Shown here one piece after another: positions 45,217 to 58,146 of a stretch of 64,000 nucleotides of DNA. The stretch's first letter is position 1, and every line of letters begins with the position of its first letter. The notes below the pieces were generated by a model. It was not told the origin of the DNA and ran no database searches. It saw only the letters and a list, made by a program, of their open reading frames with translations. The translations under genes were made by a program, and so were the position numbers. The stretch is from Capillidium heterosporum (Eukaryota; Entomophthoromycota; Entomophthoromycetes; Entomophthorales; Capillidiaceae), in contig WBMQ01000003.1 in NCBI GenBank assembly GCA_016630905.1, positions 124,001 through 188,000 on the forward strand. Reading direction: 5' to 3'.

Positions 45217-47641
45217 CTAGTACCTCCCCAGCAAATCTTCTTCATCGCCAAATATAGCTTTGAATAACGTATCGTCGGGACGTTGGACCAGCGGTTTAAA
45301 CTCTGATACTTTGGTACTTTCATCTTCACTTTCTTTACTTCCTCCATGAGTCGTCGTCTCTGGAACCTGGACTTGGTAACTTTTGGGATCCAACGGCTGA
45401 CGCGCACCAAGTTGGGTCGTACGTTGGTAGTTACCTAGACCGATATCGCCTTCCTCAACTTTGGGTTCACTCAAGCCGAACCGACGACATAGTAGTCGTG
45501 CCGGCTTGAAGGGCTCGACCTGTCGGTTGAGGAGTCCAAAGATCTCGGGACCAAATTCATCTTCTTCCTACATCTGATGTAAGCTCAAATTTTGTAAAAA
45601 TTGCTTACCGTTTTGTTTTCCAAGCTGGGATTGGCGGCTACGAATCGGTTGGCCATGAGGTTGGAGAGGGGACGGAACATCTGGGCTGCCTGCTGGAATT
45701 CCCGTAACTCGTTGACCTTGTTCTCATCAGCAGTTCCCTAATAGAAGTATAAACTAATTTGAAGCTTCAAAAATAATTACCTTGGGCCAAGCCGGTGGTA
45801 GCTGAGACACCTTGGCGAAGAAGTTGAGGAACTGTAAGTACCGCTGTCGCTTCCCCAGATCATCTTTGAACGGAATAAACCCTTCCAATGCGGCTCTAGC
45901 CGATATCTGATCCAGCATCGTATGGCCGAGGACTAAGCTCACATCCTCAGGGTCGGCCCGGAGCTGCGGTTGTCCTTTGAACTTTGCGAATGTTTCGAGC
46001 CGCTGTTTGGCTTGGGTTGTCAGATATTCAAAAACTGACTTGGATCCGGATCCAGTTTCACCCACCATGTTACCGCGCTACAAGAAGTTAGTAGATCGTC
46101 AACCTGTAGTCGAGTTACTATAGCTGGTGTCAGTTGATGAGGCTTGTTGGTGCGACTGACATCAAATTCATCTTCAAATTTGGGGTTAGGTACGAAGTCA
46201 GCAGGAACACTCGGTGGATCAGTCCTAAATTGTAAAATATCAACTTTATTGCAGATTAGAGCCTATTCGGTTACCAGCTTTCCAAGAAAGGTGCTACTAC
46301 CAAAACGAATCCTTTCAGCGGGGGTCGACCGTCATGGCAAGTATCACGCTTAAACAAAGGTTTATAAAAATACTGCTAAAGTTATTACTTTGAAAGTGAG
46401 ACTGGGAATTGAGCTACTTGAATTGGAAACTTTGGGTTGGGAGGGTGGTGGAGGACGACGCTTCTTTTTCTTGACAATAATGCGATCTTCATCATCTTCA
46501 TCATCATCGATAACGGTAGTGGAGTAACGTGCTTTGCTGATCGTATCCGCATACGGATCGTACTCTGCATCAGCCCAGCTATCAGTCCCCACTGAAATGA
46601 ATTAGTACCTAACGCTTACAGAGCACCTACCAGTTGGCTGAAGAGTATAAGAATCCATCAGGTGCTTAGCTTGGGTTTGAAGTTGATCAGAAGTATCAGG
46701 GACTAGATTAAGGCCCTTAGTATCGGTTTTGGCAGAATAAGTCACAAGTGGAACATCTTTGACCGGCAACAGTAAAGTCCGGCTTCCGAGGTAATGTACG
46801 GAACTGTCACTGCCTCCATATGCATCTAGCTCAGAAAGTCAGTTGCATTCCAGTATTATATGATATACCTTGTAGTTTAGTAGCTCGTTGAGCAGGGCCA
46901 ATTCCTTGACCAGGCTTCCATCCCATAGATTTAAGGATCTTTGCACCTAATTAAAGTAAGCTACATTTCATATATTCATGCTGCTTACCAATTTTCTCTT
47001 TGGGTGGGTCAAGAAATAGATCCATCAAAGAATCGGTAGTTCCTCCAATTGGACTTTAAGATATTTAAGCTAACTTCCATGCTAAAATAATTACTTTGGT
47101 AAGTTTCTCAGTGCTTGTCGACGGCTATTAATTTCGTTGTCGTAGCCGCCACTTTCAATAGCTACCGCCTCTTGGTTGTTTTTAATATCCTAAGCAGGTA
47201 AGCACTTGCCAAATATAAAAAGTACCATAAGGTCCTCTTCATCCATATAATCTTCGGGGCGGCGCATCTGGTTCTTCAGCTGCTTGACATCGGTCACCGT
47301 ACTCGGTGCCCAGCCTAGCCGTAAATTTTTAAAAACTAAAACAAGAAAATAGCTACCTTCTTTGGTACCAACACTATTAAAGTATCCAGCCGAGAAACCT
47401 CCAGTAAAAGCCCCATGAAATCGACGCCTACCACGCTCATCTCTAGCCTGAAATGCTTTTAACAACTACAAATAGAAACCTCTACCTCCTGCTTCCATTG
47501 AGGTACAAACTTGCCATCGTCGAACCGTTCACGCTCTTTAAGTTCGATAGCAGTACCGAGTAGTCCATTTTCGTTTTCAGTTTTCCTACGTTGTATGTCG
47601 TATCTACCCTCCTCTTTAGGTCTTGGCTGGCGGTAGCTCAT
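45217..47641 (-). CDS. GPATCH1: G-patch domain protein 1 homologue
   Basis: A spliceosome-associated protein of the GPATCH1 family, which activates a DEAH-box RNA helicase. It is transcribed leftward with about ten short introns. The ATG at 47641 opens [20 protein letters not shown]. The conserved N-terminal block reads FVPQWKQE joined to [20 protein letters not shown] then [11 protein letters not shown], with [13 protein letters not shown] following. The G-patch core is [17 protein letters not shown], near 46920-46990. Later exons carry an acidic/basic patch ([20 protein letters not shown]) and the family's C-terminal block ([20 protein letters not shown], then [11 protein letters not shown]). 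It ends in [11 protein letters not shown]. It shares a 281-bp divergent promoter with CCT6. Confidence 0.9.
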
Positions 47642-47922
47642 ATTTTTCAATCTGCTTCTCTTGGGAATAACCTTGAAAACTAGGTAAATTTGCTTGCCTT
47701 GAAGTTTACATCACTGCAAACACTCTACTGCAATGATCGTGATTATTAGCTAGGCATCCCTAAATAAAAAGTAAAGCTATGTGTCTATTAATTTGGATCA
47801 AAATAAGTTGTATTGCAAGCAGATTTTGATTGGACAGCAATAGTAAAACAAAATTTAAGTCAAATAAGTAAAAAAATGAGCTTGGAAATCGGCAGTCGAA
47901 GTTCAATTTCATAAAATTAAAC
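47642..47922. promoter_or_regulatory. Divergent promoter, GPATCH1 / CCT6
   Basis: Only 281 bases separate the two start codons, on opposite strands, so the region must serve both genes. No distinct TATA box or known element stands out. Confidence 0.6.
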
Positions 47923-49933
47923 ATGTAAGTAAAGAAGCGCAATACGAAATCAAAGATAGATACCATATGTTAACCATTGATTCAGGGCGTCCGCAGCTGT
48001 TCAACGTATCAATCCCAACTCCGAAGTAGCCCGTCGTGGTCAAGCTTTAGGTATCAACATCTCAGCTGCCGTAGGCTTACAGGATGTTTTGAAGTCAAAC
48101 TTGGGACCTAAAGGTACAATTAAGATGTATGTGATTTGTATATGGCTTTTATTAATTGTATAAGGTTGGTTGATGGTGCCGGAGCTATCAAGATTACCAA
48201 GGATGGAAAGGTTCTGTTGAATGAGATGGTAAAAAGACATAATTTTTAAGACTGATCTTTCATTAGCAAATTCAACACCCAACCGCCTCCATGATTGCTA
48301 GAGCCGCTACTGCTCAAGATGAGATTACTGGTGATGGCACAACTTCGGTTGTCCTGTTAGTTGGAGAATTACTCAGCCAGTCTGAACGTTACATAAACGA
48401 AGGTTTACATCCTAGAGTTTTGACTGAAGGTTTTGAGTTGGCCAAGAAGGAGGCTTTAAAGGTAAATTAGTTGGTTTTTTAGCCAGGCTTAACTTAAAAC
48501 TCTGTTAGTTCTTGGAGGAATTCCAAATTAAAAAGACTATGGACCGAGAAACTTTGCTTTCGGTAGCCCGTACCGCCCTACGCACCAAAGTCAACGAAGC
48601 TCTAGCCGACACTTTGACTGAGGCCGTAGTAGATGCTGTCCTTGCCATCCACGCTGAAGATTCTCCCATCGATTTACACATGGTCGAGATTATGAAGATG
48701 CAGCATCGCTCGGCCAAGGATACCCGTTTGGTTAGAGGACTCGTCCTCGACCACGGTGCTCGTCACCCCGACATGCCCAAGAAAGTAAAGGATGCCTTCG
48801 TTTTGACTTTGAACGTTTCCTTGGAGTATGAGAAGACGTGCGTACTTTTATTTTTCCTTTACTAACTACATTTAGCGAGGTCAACTCTGGTTTCTTCTAC
48901 TCGAGCGCCGAGCAGCGTGAAAAGCTTGTTGAATCGGAACGTCGGTTTATCGACGAACGTCTGAAGAAGATCGTTGAGCTCAAGCACACTGTCTGCGGTA
49001 ACAGCGGCAAAGGTTTCGTTATCATCAACCAGAAAGGCATTGATCCTCTGTCTCTCGACGTCCTCGCCAAGAATGGTATCCTAGCTTTGCGTCGTGCCAA
49101 GCGCCGTAACATGGAGAGGTAACTTTAACATTATTGATTCGTCTTAACTGTTATAGGCTGCAGTTGGTATGTGGTGGAACTGCTCAGAACTCGGTCGACG
49201 ACCTTACTCCCGAAGTTCTCGGTTTCGCTGGGCACATCTACGAGCATACCATCGGTGAGGAGAAGTTCACCTTCGTCGAAGAGGCTCAGAACCCCAAATC
49301 CGTCACCCTCCTAGTAACTGGTAAGTAACTTATCCAAAAACATTTTTTGCTTATAGTTTCTCCTAACTTGCCTTATTAGGACCTAACGCCCATACTATTG
49401 TCCAGATTACTGATGCTGTTCGCGATGGTCTCCGTGCCGTCAAGAACGCCATCGAAGATAAGTCGGTCATCCCCGGAGCTGGTGCCTTCCAGGTCGCCTG
49501 CTCGGCCCGCCTCATCAAATTCAAGGATTCAGTCAAGGGCCGTGTTAAGATGGGAGTCCAGGCTTTCGCTGACGCTTTACTCGTCATCCCCAAAACCCTT
49601 GCCCGTAACGGTGGTTTTGATGCCCAGGATGTCCTAGTTATGTTACAGGTAAATATATTATAAAGGTTTATACTTAACTGTAATAGGAAGACCATGCCGA
49701 CGGTCACGTTGTAGGTATTGACCTCACCACTGGTGAAGCCTTGGATCCTGCCACTCAAGGCATCTGGGACAATTACCGTGTTTTACGTCACCAGATCCAC
49801 TCCTTGTAATTATTTTTTGTTTTGATTTTTCTAATTATATGGTAGCTCTGTCATCTCGAGCAATCTATTGTTGTGCGATGAGATGTTGCGTGCCGGGAGA
49901 TCTTCAGTTCGTGCCCCTCAACCTGGGGAATAG
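47923..49933 (+). CDS. CCT6: T-complex protein 1 subunit zeta (CCT6)
   Basis: The zeta subunit of the cytosolic TRiC/CCT chaperonin, which folds actin, tubulin and other proteins. Ten exons are inferred: 47923-47924, 47986-48126, 48165-48228, 48267-48461, 48509-48837, 48876-49118, 49157-49320, 49380-49648, 49687-49805 and 49846-49933. They total exactly 538 codons (537 residues), the family length. Motifs: [27 protein letters not shown] (nucleotide site), [16 protein letters not shown] (ATPase), [10 protein letters not shown], and [16 protein letters not shown] near the C-terminus, ending [16 protein letters not shown]. The start codon seems split: AT in exon 1, then a GTAAGT donor, and G at 47986 after TTCAG, giving [19 protein letters not shown]. 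No ATG in exon 2 would otherwise place this N-terminus. Confidence 0.93.
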
Positions 49934-51840
49934 ACCAGCCTAGTTCAACGAAGCGAAATTTAAAAATAAAATCCAGCTAATGTGTTGTAATTGGTTTTAG
50001 TAGGCTTGCATTAATTAATATTGAAATTTATGGCTTTCATTTTGATAATGGATATATAAAGTTAAGTGAAAATGCCTGTATCTTGTGTTTTAAGGATTTA
50101 AATTTTAGGCAAGGTATGCTTTTATATAGATTTAGTTAAAAGTGATCGTACTTACAGATATCTCAATATTTTGAACTTTTAAATTTAGTTTGGTTTTATA
50201 TTTTGAAAGGAATCAACTATACATATATATCAATATAGTAAAAACTTATTCAGACTTTGATGTACGTTTCTAATAAATGAAAAGTATAATGAACCTTCTA
50301 GGATTTCTGACTTTTCGTGCTGTCTTTATTTTGATAGCTATGATACTTTATACAATCCGATTGTATATACTAAAATCAACCTTTCGAAAATCCGTATGGT
50401 GGAATACATATTGCCATATAGCTAAAGTATTGATAAAATGATTTTATGGATAGATATAAATTTCATTAAATGCCTATTTACAGCACTACAATTCTTAAAA
50501 GATGAATAGCTATAATGAAATGTTCATAATAGTTGATATGAAATTTATTTTAGATGGTATCTTTTGACTACCAGTAAATAATATTAGCCTTGAGTACATA
50601 AAAATAGCTTTGTAATAAAGAGATCTAAACATATTAAGATATAATATTACTTTACCAGTTTATAGCTACTCGAATATTCTTTCAAGGGAATTTATATCCC
50701 CGGTATCTAATTCCATCTCAAAGTAAGCAAGTTTACTTTGATGAAGAAATCCAATATATCGTTGATAATGCCAAGTTACATTTATCTGTCAGTCGAGCTA
50801 TCCTTGTCAACCCCTGAAATCCTAATAAATATATTTGTGTACAAATCTATAAATGAGTACTATTGAGCTAATCCAAAAACAAAGCTTGATGTTGATGAAA
50901 AACCTATATAATTTATAATACTTAGTAACAATTTATTTTAATTTTTACCATTTTTATTTGAGATATTAAATTTACCATCAAATTTAAGCTATTGGTAGTT
51001 CGTGGATGTACCAAGCATTATAAGACGGCTTCATTAATTCATTTTACATACTAATGATACTTCTAAGAAGGATCCTCGCCATGGAATAGTTATTTGATAT
51101 TATTCAGTACACAGCAGTTGGAATATTGTAGCTTTTTTTGTCCACTACTTTTAGCAACAGCATGCAAAAAAGCTTAGCTAAGACCAAGTTTGTTATATCG
51201 TTAGCTTTTCAGCAAAGATGATCTATCATTAATCGTTTTATTTGTTGTCTCAGCATTTTATATTTGTGGAATAAAAATGAAGCAGCTACCAGCATTAAAA
51301 GAAAAATATTAAAGTCAAGGGAATCCGATGTGAAGCAGACCAATTCTATTAAGTTATGTTTTATCAATCATGATGATTCAAAATGATTCTAAATCATATA
51401 TATATGCTAAAATTTAAACGCATTTGCTTCATCCTATTTACATATTGGTTGTTTTGTTGTAAATTGACATATTGGTTTTTGAATAGGTTGCTAAAGGTGG
51501 TGTGGAAGCACCAGCAGTTGTATATAAACCTACTCCTTTACTTTCTTCATTCAGCTCAAGTTTAAATAAAAAATACTCAACTTTATGTGACCTGGTGAAG
51601 ATCCAGTTTAAAGTTTGGTGTAAAAGGTATCCTTTCGAGCTGATACCTAGGCTTCTTCAACTAGTCAGAATTACTATTTTTTGAAATGACTTTATAACAC
51701 CTAATTAGATTTAAAATTTCAACTGTGAGGGCATAAATAAAAACTATATATGACTGATTAATAACTATATTTTTAACATATACTATCAAAATTCAATCAA
51801 TTTAAAACAAGATCAAGAAATATGCCTACATTCGATACTA
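49934..51840. other. 1.9-kb spacer
   Basis: AT-rich sequence between CCT6 and the paralogue B 3' end. The only coding-like piece is about 51490-51684 (KGGVEAPAVVYKPTPLL in frame, after an AATAG acceptor). It has no partner exon and may be a gene remnant. Confidence 0.5.
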
Positions 51841-53525
51841 CTAACAACCCACTCTTTTATGCTCTAACATCGATTTAACTTTCGATACAAGAGCTACTTC
51901 GAAGTTGGCAAAAGTGAAATGATGGTTTGATTGATGGATGTATCTACAGTAGGTAAGAGTGTTGTCGATGCAATTATTGATCCGCATCCGTAATTCGTAG
52001 TCTACGAGCTGTGTATTCAGAGGCAAGGCAATGAAAAGTAAAACATCGTATATGTTGCAGTGATGGCCATAGAAGGTGTATTTCAAGTCCAACTTCCTGC
52101 TGAAGTCGAGGCAACACATGGCAAAGTACATGGTACGGCTCACTTTAGTTTTAAATAGGGGGGACATGTTGGTCTCAATGAGCTGATCTTTCTGGTATTC
52201 GAGGTATGAGTGGTAGAAATAGATGGACGATAGTTTACATTGGTACCAGTAGATCTGGTGGCTGGTCAGGTTGATCATATTTTCCAACAGGTTGGAAGGT
52301 TGAAGCTGATAGAGTTGGTAGTAGTTGGAAAGGATGGGTATAAGGTTTTTGGTGAAGGATAGGAGGAGAGTTTCGACTTTGGCTTCGATAACTGCGTTCG
52401 ACTCTGTCTCGCTCATAGCCAATTTGCTCAATGTTAAGAATTTGTCTATATAGAATGTGAGATAGAGCTGCTGCTTTTGATATTCCAGCGTTATACGATC
52501 GAGTTCACTCAAATGGGGATTTTGTCTTAGCATTCGGTCCAAGATCTTAATTCTGAATCGAATATCTAAGTTGGTTAAAATTGATGGCAGTTGAGCACAG
52601 TTGATATTAAGTAAAGTATAACCGCAGTACAACAGCGTATTGTAGGTCAGAAAAGCTTCCAAAGTATATGGGTTCTTCGAGCTGAGATCCGGCTTTATCT
52701 TGTCGAGTCCTAACAGATAAGCCATTTTAAGTGCCATAACGTACAGGTAGCTTATATTGACTTGGCAATATTGGGACAGATGTGAAAATATCACCAGCAG
52801 ACCTTGCACTGTATCTAGTGTCGGGATAAGATTACTCACCTTTATATCATCACGTATCCGATCAACCAATTGCTTCAACCTGCTTTCATCCTTCATTTCG
52901 ATTGTCAAACCTACCATCCAAATGGCTCGAACTAAGAACATAGATCTACTTGAATTCGAAAACATAGAGCTAATCGTAACTGGGTAAAATATATTAGCAT
53001 AGCTGAAGTAAGTTGAGCATACGCTTTGGAAAGTAGCAGTATGCAATGTTGTCACTATTTCATCTGGTTTACTGAATAGCGTATCATACCAATAAGATGC
53101 ACTACAAAGCTGAAGTATCTCATAGGCCACTTCAAAGTTGATAGAGTTGGGGTTAATTTTAGAGAAATTCATGTCCTTTAAGATACTCATTATACCCATC
53201 TTTTGAATTAAACTTATACAAGCCAGATGATATGCTAAATCAAAAAATTAAAATAATGATAGATTATTATAGTACCTCGATTATCATCTACAAGTACAGT
53301 CTGCATTTCAGTATCTGATTTGGAGTTAAATGTAGATAGGTAGATTGAAACCTGCTTTGATAGCATAGGTCGTTTTTTGATTTGGCGTGAGTAGTTACAT
53401 TCTTTGTTTAGGGTGGAGCATCTTTGGCATGGAAACTTCATATCACACTTGCGTTTCCCTTTTGCACATTGGTCACAGCGTTGGTCGAAAACTCTACCTT
53501 CTAAATCTACTTTTGACATCTTCAT
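51841..53525 (-). CDS. Zn2Cys6 fungal transcription factor (paralogue B)
   Basis: A full-length paralogue of the gene at 28125-29808, on the opposite strand. Two exons (53525-53276 and 53234-51841) again give 547 residues, and the intron is at the same place (41 against 40 bases, after DDNRG/DNNRG). The cluster keeps six cysteines (RCDQCAKGKRKCDMKFPCQR, then LNKEC). The C-terminal regions are very alike (HQIYWYQCKLSSIYFYHSYL, KLDLKYTFYGHHC). Similarity extends into short 5' and 3' flanks. The two genes probably arose by duplication. Whether they share targets or have split roles is unknown. Confidence 0.9.
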
Positions 53526-54956
53526 AAAGTATATAGTGGTGAATTCTATTTCTAAACATAAGGATTGGGTGGTCCAGTGAGTGATTTTAAATTTTCATCG
53601 CACTATATTTTAAATCTGATTTCCTTTTCCTAAAAATAGAATTCAATCAAAGTAGACAGATCAAGTAGAAATAATACTATATTCTATTTGCTACAAAAAC
53701 ATTGATACAGATATGCAAACATCAGATTAATCTAAAGCCCAATGAAATATATATCAATACATCTTAAGAGCAAGTAGTGAAGGAATAATATTTTTATCCT
53801 ACAAGTTCGGTGGAGAGAGTAATGAGCATTCTAGGATACTACAATGGAAAAAGGTATAGTCGGTGAACCTTATAAAACAAGCCTACTATGGATATAGAGT
53901 TCCTTAATTATACCAAATGTATGGAGTAGCATATCAAATACACCACTGTAAAATCTCTTAAATTCAATTGTTGCGCTGGGCTTCAAAAGGATAAGCAAGC
54001 AATTACCAAGCTGACAATAACCAACATTAACAAATTGGTAGTTTAAAACAGAGTCAGTATATCCCATACCTTTCCTATTACTGTCCATGGAATTTTTATT
54101 ATAAAGGTATGTTTGGAATATGGAGGCACAAATTGCTACTAAACATCCAACTTTTTATACAAAAGCCGGATGAAGCCCTTCATGTACTATGTTACCAATA
54201 GCTATAGATTCATTGCAAAAATAAATTTTCGATCAATGTATAAAAGTGAGCCTGAAGTAGAACACTTGTACTCAACCTCTAAAAAATGGACACTGGACTT
54301 GAAAGTTTAGTCGTCCATTCCATCAACCAATGAATGCAAACTATTTAAGGAACTAACGTCATTAAAATAATATGAAAGGCTTTTGATTTGGTTGGGTTGT
54401 GGGTTTATTTTAGTTTTACAGTTGTATTTTTGATCATAAAGGAAGTTATGGATGATACATGATGATATTGGTGATTTAGTACTTTGATTACATAAGATCA
54501 TATTTCAAAAGTAAAAAAACACCAGCAATACTAAATATATTGATATAATAACAATTATAAATTAGAAGTTGATTTATATTTAATACATAATCTTTTAGCT
54601 AGAGACAAAGTTTAATTGGATTGAGTTGTACTTTACCATATTTTGGACTACTAAAATAGTTTTCGATAAATACCTATAATAAATGAACTATAACCAGAAA
54701 GCTAAAAATGCTATGATTGACTTTAGTTTACCGGCATCTCTATCTATACATTGCTATCCAAACAAATTATTTAAAGTTTCTATAAGTAATGACTTTTGGT
54801 GGACCATTTGGTTACCAAAATTTGCTTGAACTCAAATCCTTCATTCAAAGTTGCAAAACTTTAGAAAGTTTGAACTGCAAGTTCAAAATTCGAAAATTTT
54901 TACAAGCACAACTTTTCGTCAAGAACCCAGCTTTACAAAGCATTTAAAAGATAGAG
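53526..54956. other. Divergent spacer between Zn2Cys6 gene B and BFR2
   Basis: Contains the conserved upstream block of paralogue B and the BFR2 promoter. The minus-strand frames at 53870-54088 and 54307-54501 are short and patternless. The plus frame 54851-55090 is a shadow of BFR2 exon 1. Confidence 0.5.
53554..53596 (-). promoter_or_regulatory. Conserved upstream block of Zn2Cys6 gene B
   Basis: The reverse-strand counterpart of 28049-28090: GAAAATTTAAAATCACT, a gap, then CACCCAATCCTTATGTTT. It lies about 30-70 bases upstream of the ATG in both genes, and may be the core promoter or a binding site kept in both copies. Confidence 0.55.
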
Positions 54957-57065
54957 ATGAAGAAGCCTATAAAGGAACCCAAGCTACCCAAAAGTTTAGC
55001 CAAGCGACTGCAGTCAGTATTGCAAACTTCAGCTCCCAAAGGTACTTATATTTTACTAATTCTTATAGAGCACTAATTTTTTTTAAATAGACTTTGATAT
55101 CGAAAACATTGGGCTGAAAGATGGTGCTGGTAATGAAGCTGATGACAGTGACAACGAAAGTCAAAATTCAGATTTAGGACGTGAACATTATTTAGAAGTT
55201 GGGTAAATTAAAGCTATTTATATCATTTTTAATAAGCTATTATTTAGAGCTGGACAACTCCGTAAAAATTTGCAGCTACCGGTTGCTGACAACCCTATCT
55301 ACAAAGGAAAATCAACTGATAGGAGTAGAATTTTTAACGACAGTGAAAGTGATGATGATGACGAAGAAGCTATAGTCGAAGATTCAGATGAAATAGACGA
55401 AGCTCTTGAAAGCGCTGAAGTTTCAGATGACGAAAATATGGAAGTCAACGAGGTAGATGGTGAAAACGATTTATCAGAAGAAGGTTCCAACTTTAGTATG
55501 AGCGACGACTCAGAAGACCTTATGAACAAAGACTATAACGATGCAGACGATGTTATAACTGAGTCTGACGAAGAAGATATCTCCGACGATTCAGAAGACT
55601 TTTTAGCTAATGGTGACGATGAAGACTTATCAGAAATGGAAAGTGAGGTATCCCATGAAGATATAGAAGATAAAGGGGAAGATGACGATGACTTGGAAGC
55701 TCAGCTCGCTAATGAATTGAAGCAAGCTGAACTCGAGGAGCAACAGTTCCACACTAATTTAGCCAAAAAGACTGTATCCGATGCCGTCAAAGGCCGTCAT
55801 CTTAAAAACCAACTGGTACATACTTTCCTTTGAAAAAGTAGCTACTAACACTTTTACCAAAACTTTAGGCATTTTGGGAGTCAAGCCTGGAACTTCGGAT
55901 CCGCATCCAGAAGCTGATGGGTCTTGCTCACCAACTCCCCCAAGTATTTTTCCTATTTTAAATCCTATATTTACCATTTTATTATTAGAAAGACAGTAGA
56001 TTCAAAACAGCATTGCAAGCAATGGATTTGAGTGAAATCGAAGAAGGTGAGAGTGACGAAGGAAAAGAAGCCTCGAAAGTTATTTACGATACAGCGGAAC
56101 AAGGATTGAAAGAATTAGTTGACACCTTTTTGGATACACAACTGGTAAGCTATCATTCTCAAACTTTTCGCTCATTTTCATACCTATAGAAAATGTGGCC
56201 CAAACATGATGGAGATGCAAGTGCTGACAACATCCCTCAAATCCCCAAACTGCCCAGCAAACGCTCTTCACCTTCTGATTTAAATTCTCCCGACTTGACA
56301 TCATTGTGGAACGATATTAGCAAAGTCTACGACTCCTTCCACCCCTACACTTTGCAAACCTTAGAAAAGTGGAATCAGCGCGTCAAGTTGAGTGAGAATT
56401 TACTAACCAACAGCAAGAAGTTCAAAGCTCTAGACCAATCTATAACTACGCAAGTCAACCAAGTTTTGGCCGATAAAGAACGTCTCGTAAAAAGAAGTCA
56501 GTTGAAGCGTAGTAAAATCGAAGTAGTCGGGGTAGGTTTTTTAATTTTTTGATGAATGTTCATTTATATTTTTATCTAGAAGCAAGAGGAGCTAAAGGAT
56601 GATGTTGAGGAAGTTAAGGAAGGTGAGGAATATGATGTAGAAATTTACAACGACGACGACTTCTACCAACAGCTGCTCCGCGAATTCATCGAATCTAGAA
56701 TGGTTGACTCCAGTATGTCGAAAATTTTGCAATATTCACTATAACTAACTTTTTTACCGTTAGACGATGCCACCACAACGACTACGCGATGGGCTGTCAC
56801 TAAACAAGGTAAATCCAGCAGCAACAAGGTTGTCGAATTAAGGGCAAGTAAAGGGCGTAAGATTCGGTACCACGTTCACGACAAGCTGGTGGCTTTTATG
56901 GCACCTCAGGATCGTGAGTCGTGGCAATTGGAGATGGTTGATGAGTTGTATGCCAATTTGTTCAGTGGAAGTGGAGGTCACCAAAGTAAGGATAAAGAGG
57001 TTGCGGAGGATGAGGAGAACATCATCCGATTGGATGATACCAAGGGGCTGCGTCTGTTCGGATAA
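54957..57065 (+). CDS. BFR2: Bfr2/AATF ribosome-biogenesis factor
   Basis: A nucleolar 90S/SSU processome factor for 18S rRNA maturation, homologous to yeast Bfr2 and human AATF. The start is ATG 54957, giving MKKPIKEPKLPKSLAKRLQS and then TSAPK spliced to DFDIENIG; only this frame joins correctly to exon 2. About nine exons follow. Landmarks: GREHYLEVG with GQLRKNLQLP; a long Asp/Glu/Ser stretch (55330-55740); the AATF leucine-zipper region (FWESSLELRIRIQKLMGLAH); LQTLEKWNQRVKLSE; and the C-terminal TRAUB domain (DFYQQLLREFIESRM, then RASKGRKIRYHVHDKLVAFM and APQDR). The stop is at 57063. Exons around 55990-56160 were joined by eye. Confidence 0.93.
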
Positions 57066-57828
57066 GGATTGGATGAAAGATTTCGATATTTACGTGGGAT
57101 TGAGGACGATAGGGGTAGCAAAGTTAATATAGAATGTATTGAGATCTTTAGATTGATAGATTCAAATAAATAAATTTAGTTTGAATGTAATTTGACACTC
57201 ATTAAAGTTTGTATAAAAGCTTTAGTAATTTAAGTTGATATATTTGCTTCATAATAATGACTGTAAAGAATGTCTGTTGATATTCCTATTTTATATATAT
57301 CAATTATGTAGCAGCACTATTCCATTTTAACGATTTGGTTTAATTTCTATCCTTTTGAATTGGAAAGGAAAGGCTTTTATTCAAAGAATATGCCGTAACA
57401 ACTCCTACCACTTTATAAGTCGAAGCCCATTTGAAAGTTTAACTTGACAATATGCTACTTCAATCTATACTATATCTAAGCTACATTGATTTTTTTGTAT
57501 TTTTGTTTCAAATATCCCATCTTTATAGGTACATTTCAATCTAAAGATAAATATATTAGTCAATAAACCCTTTCCATTCCCAAACCATAGCTCCTATCTA
57601 CGAAAGTTTGGATTAGATAGCATCAATTTGGAACCAATAGCCTTATCTTTAAAAACTTTTGGTTGGTAATTCCTTCCATTTGAATATTAAAAGCCAACTT
57701 TGCAAACTTCAATAGAAAAAATATGCAATCTAAATTGGCTTTGGAAAATTTTTTCAACTCATTACAGCTTAAGCTTCACTTTGAAAAACTTTTACCAATT
57801 TTCCAACTATAATAAAAATTTTATCAAG
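57066..57828. other. Spacer between BFR2 and NOP10
   Basis: About 0.76 kb of AT-rich sequence holding the BFR2 3' end and the NOP10 promoter. No other feature was seen. Confidence 0.5.
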
Positions 57829-58146
57829 ATGCATCTTATGTACTACATCGGTTCCAATGGCAAGCGTGTCTACACTTTGAAGGTAACTATACATCACCAA
57901 AACATATTCCATTTGAGACTTACTTTTCCCTTTTATTAATAGAAAGTTTCTCCCAGTGGTGAACCTACCATGACTGCTCATCCCGGTAACTCCACCCTAT
58001 TATATTGATAATACTAATCCTTTTATATTTGTATTTTGTTTTAAACAGCCCGCTTCAGCCCTGACGACAAATTTTCTAGACATAGAGTCACTTTGAAGAA
58101 GCGTCTCAATTTGTTGATGACCCAGCAACCTGAACCTTTACAATAA
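57829..58146 (+). CDS. NOP10: H/ACA snoRNP subunit Nop10
   Basis: A small core protein of the H/ACA ribonucleoprotein, which makes pseudouridine in rRNA and binds Cbf5, Nhp2 and Gar1. Three exons (57829-57882, 57943-57985, 58049-58146) give 64 residues, exactly the usual eukaryotic length. The sequence is highly conserved: [19 protein letters not shown], then [20 protein letters not shown] and [15 protein letters not shown]. The first Met of MHLMYY is the family start. Each exon is too short to be found as a long reading frame, so the gene is easily missed. Confidence 0.96.

Noticed and set aside
51490-51684. Small gene at 51.5 kb
   Set aside because: The frame has an acceptor-like start but no ATG and no upstream exon; treated as a possible remnant only.
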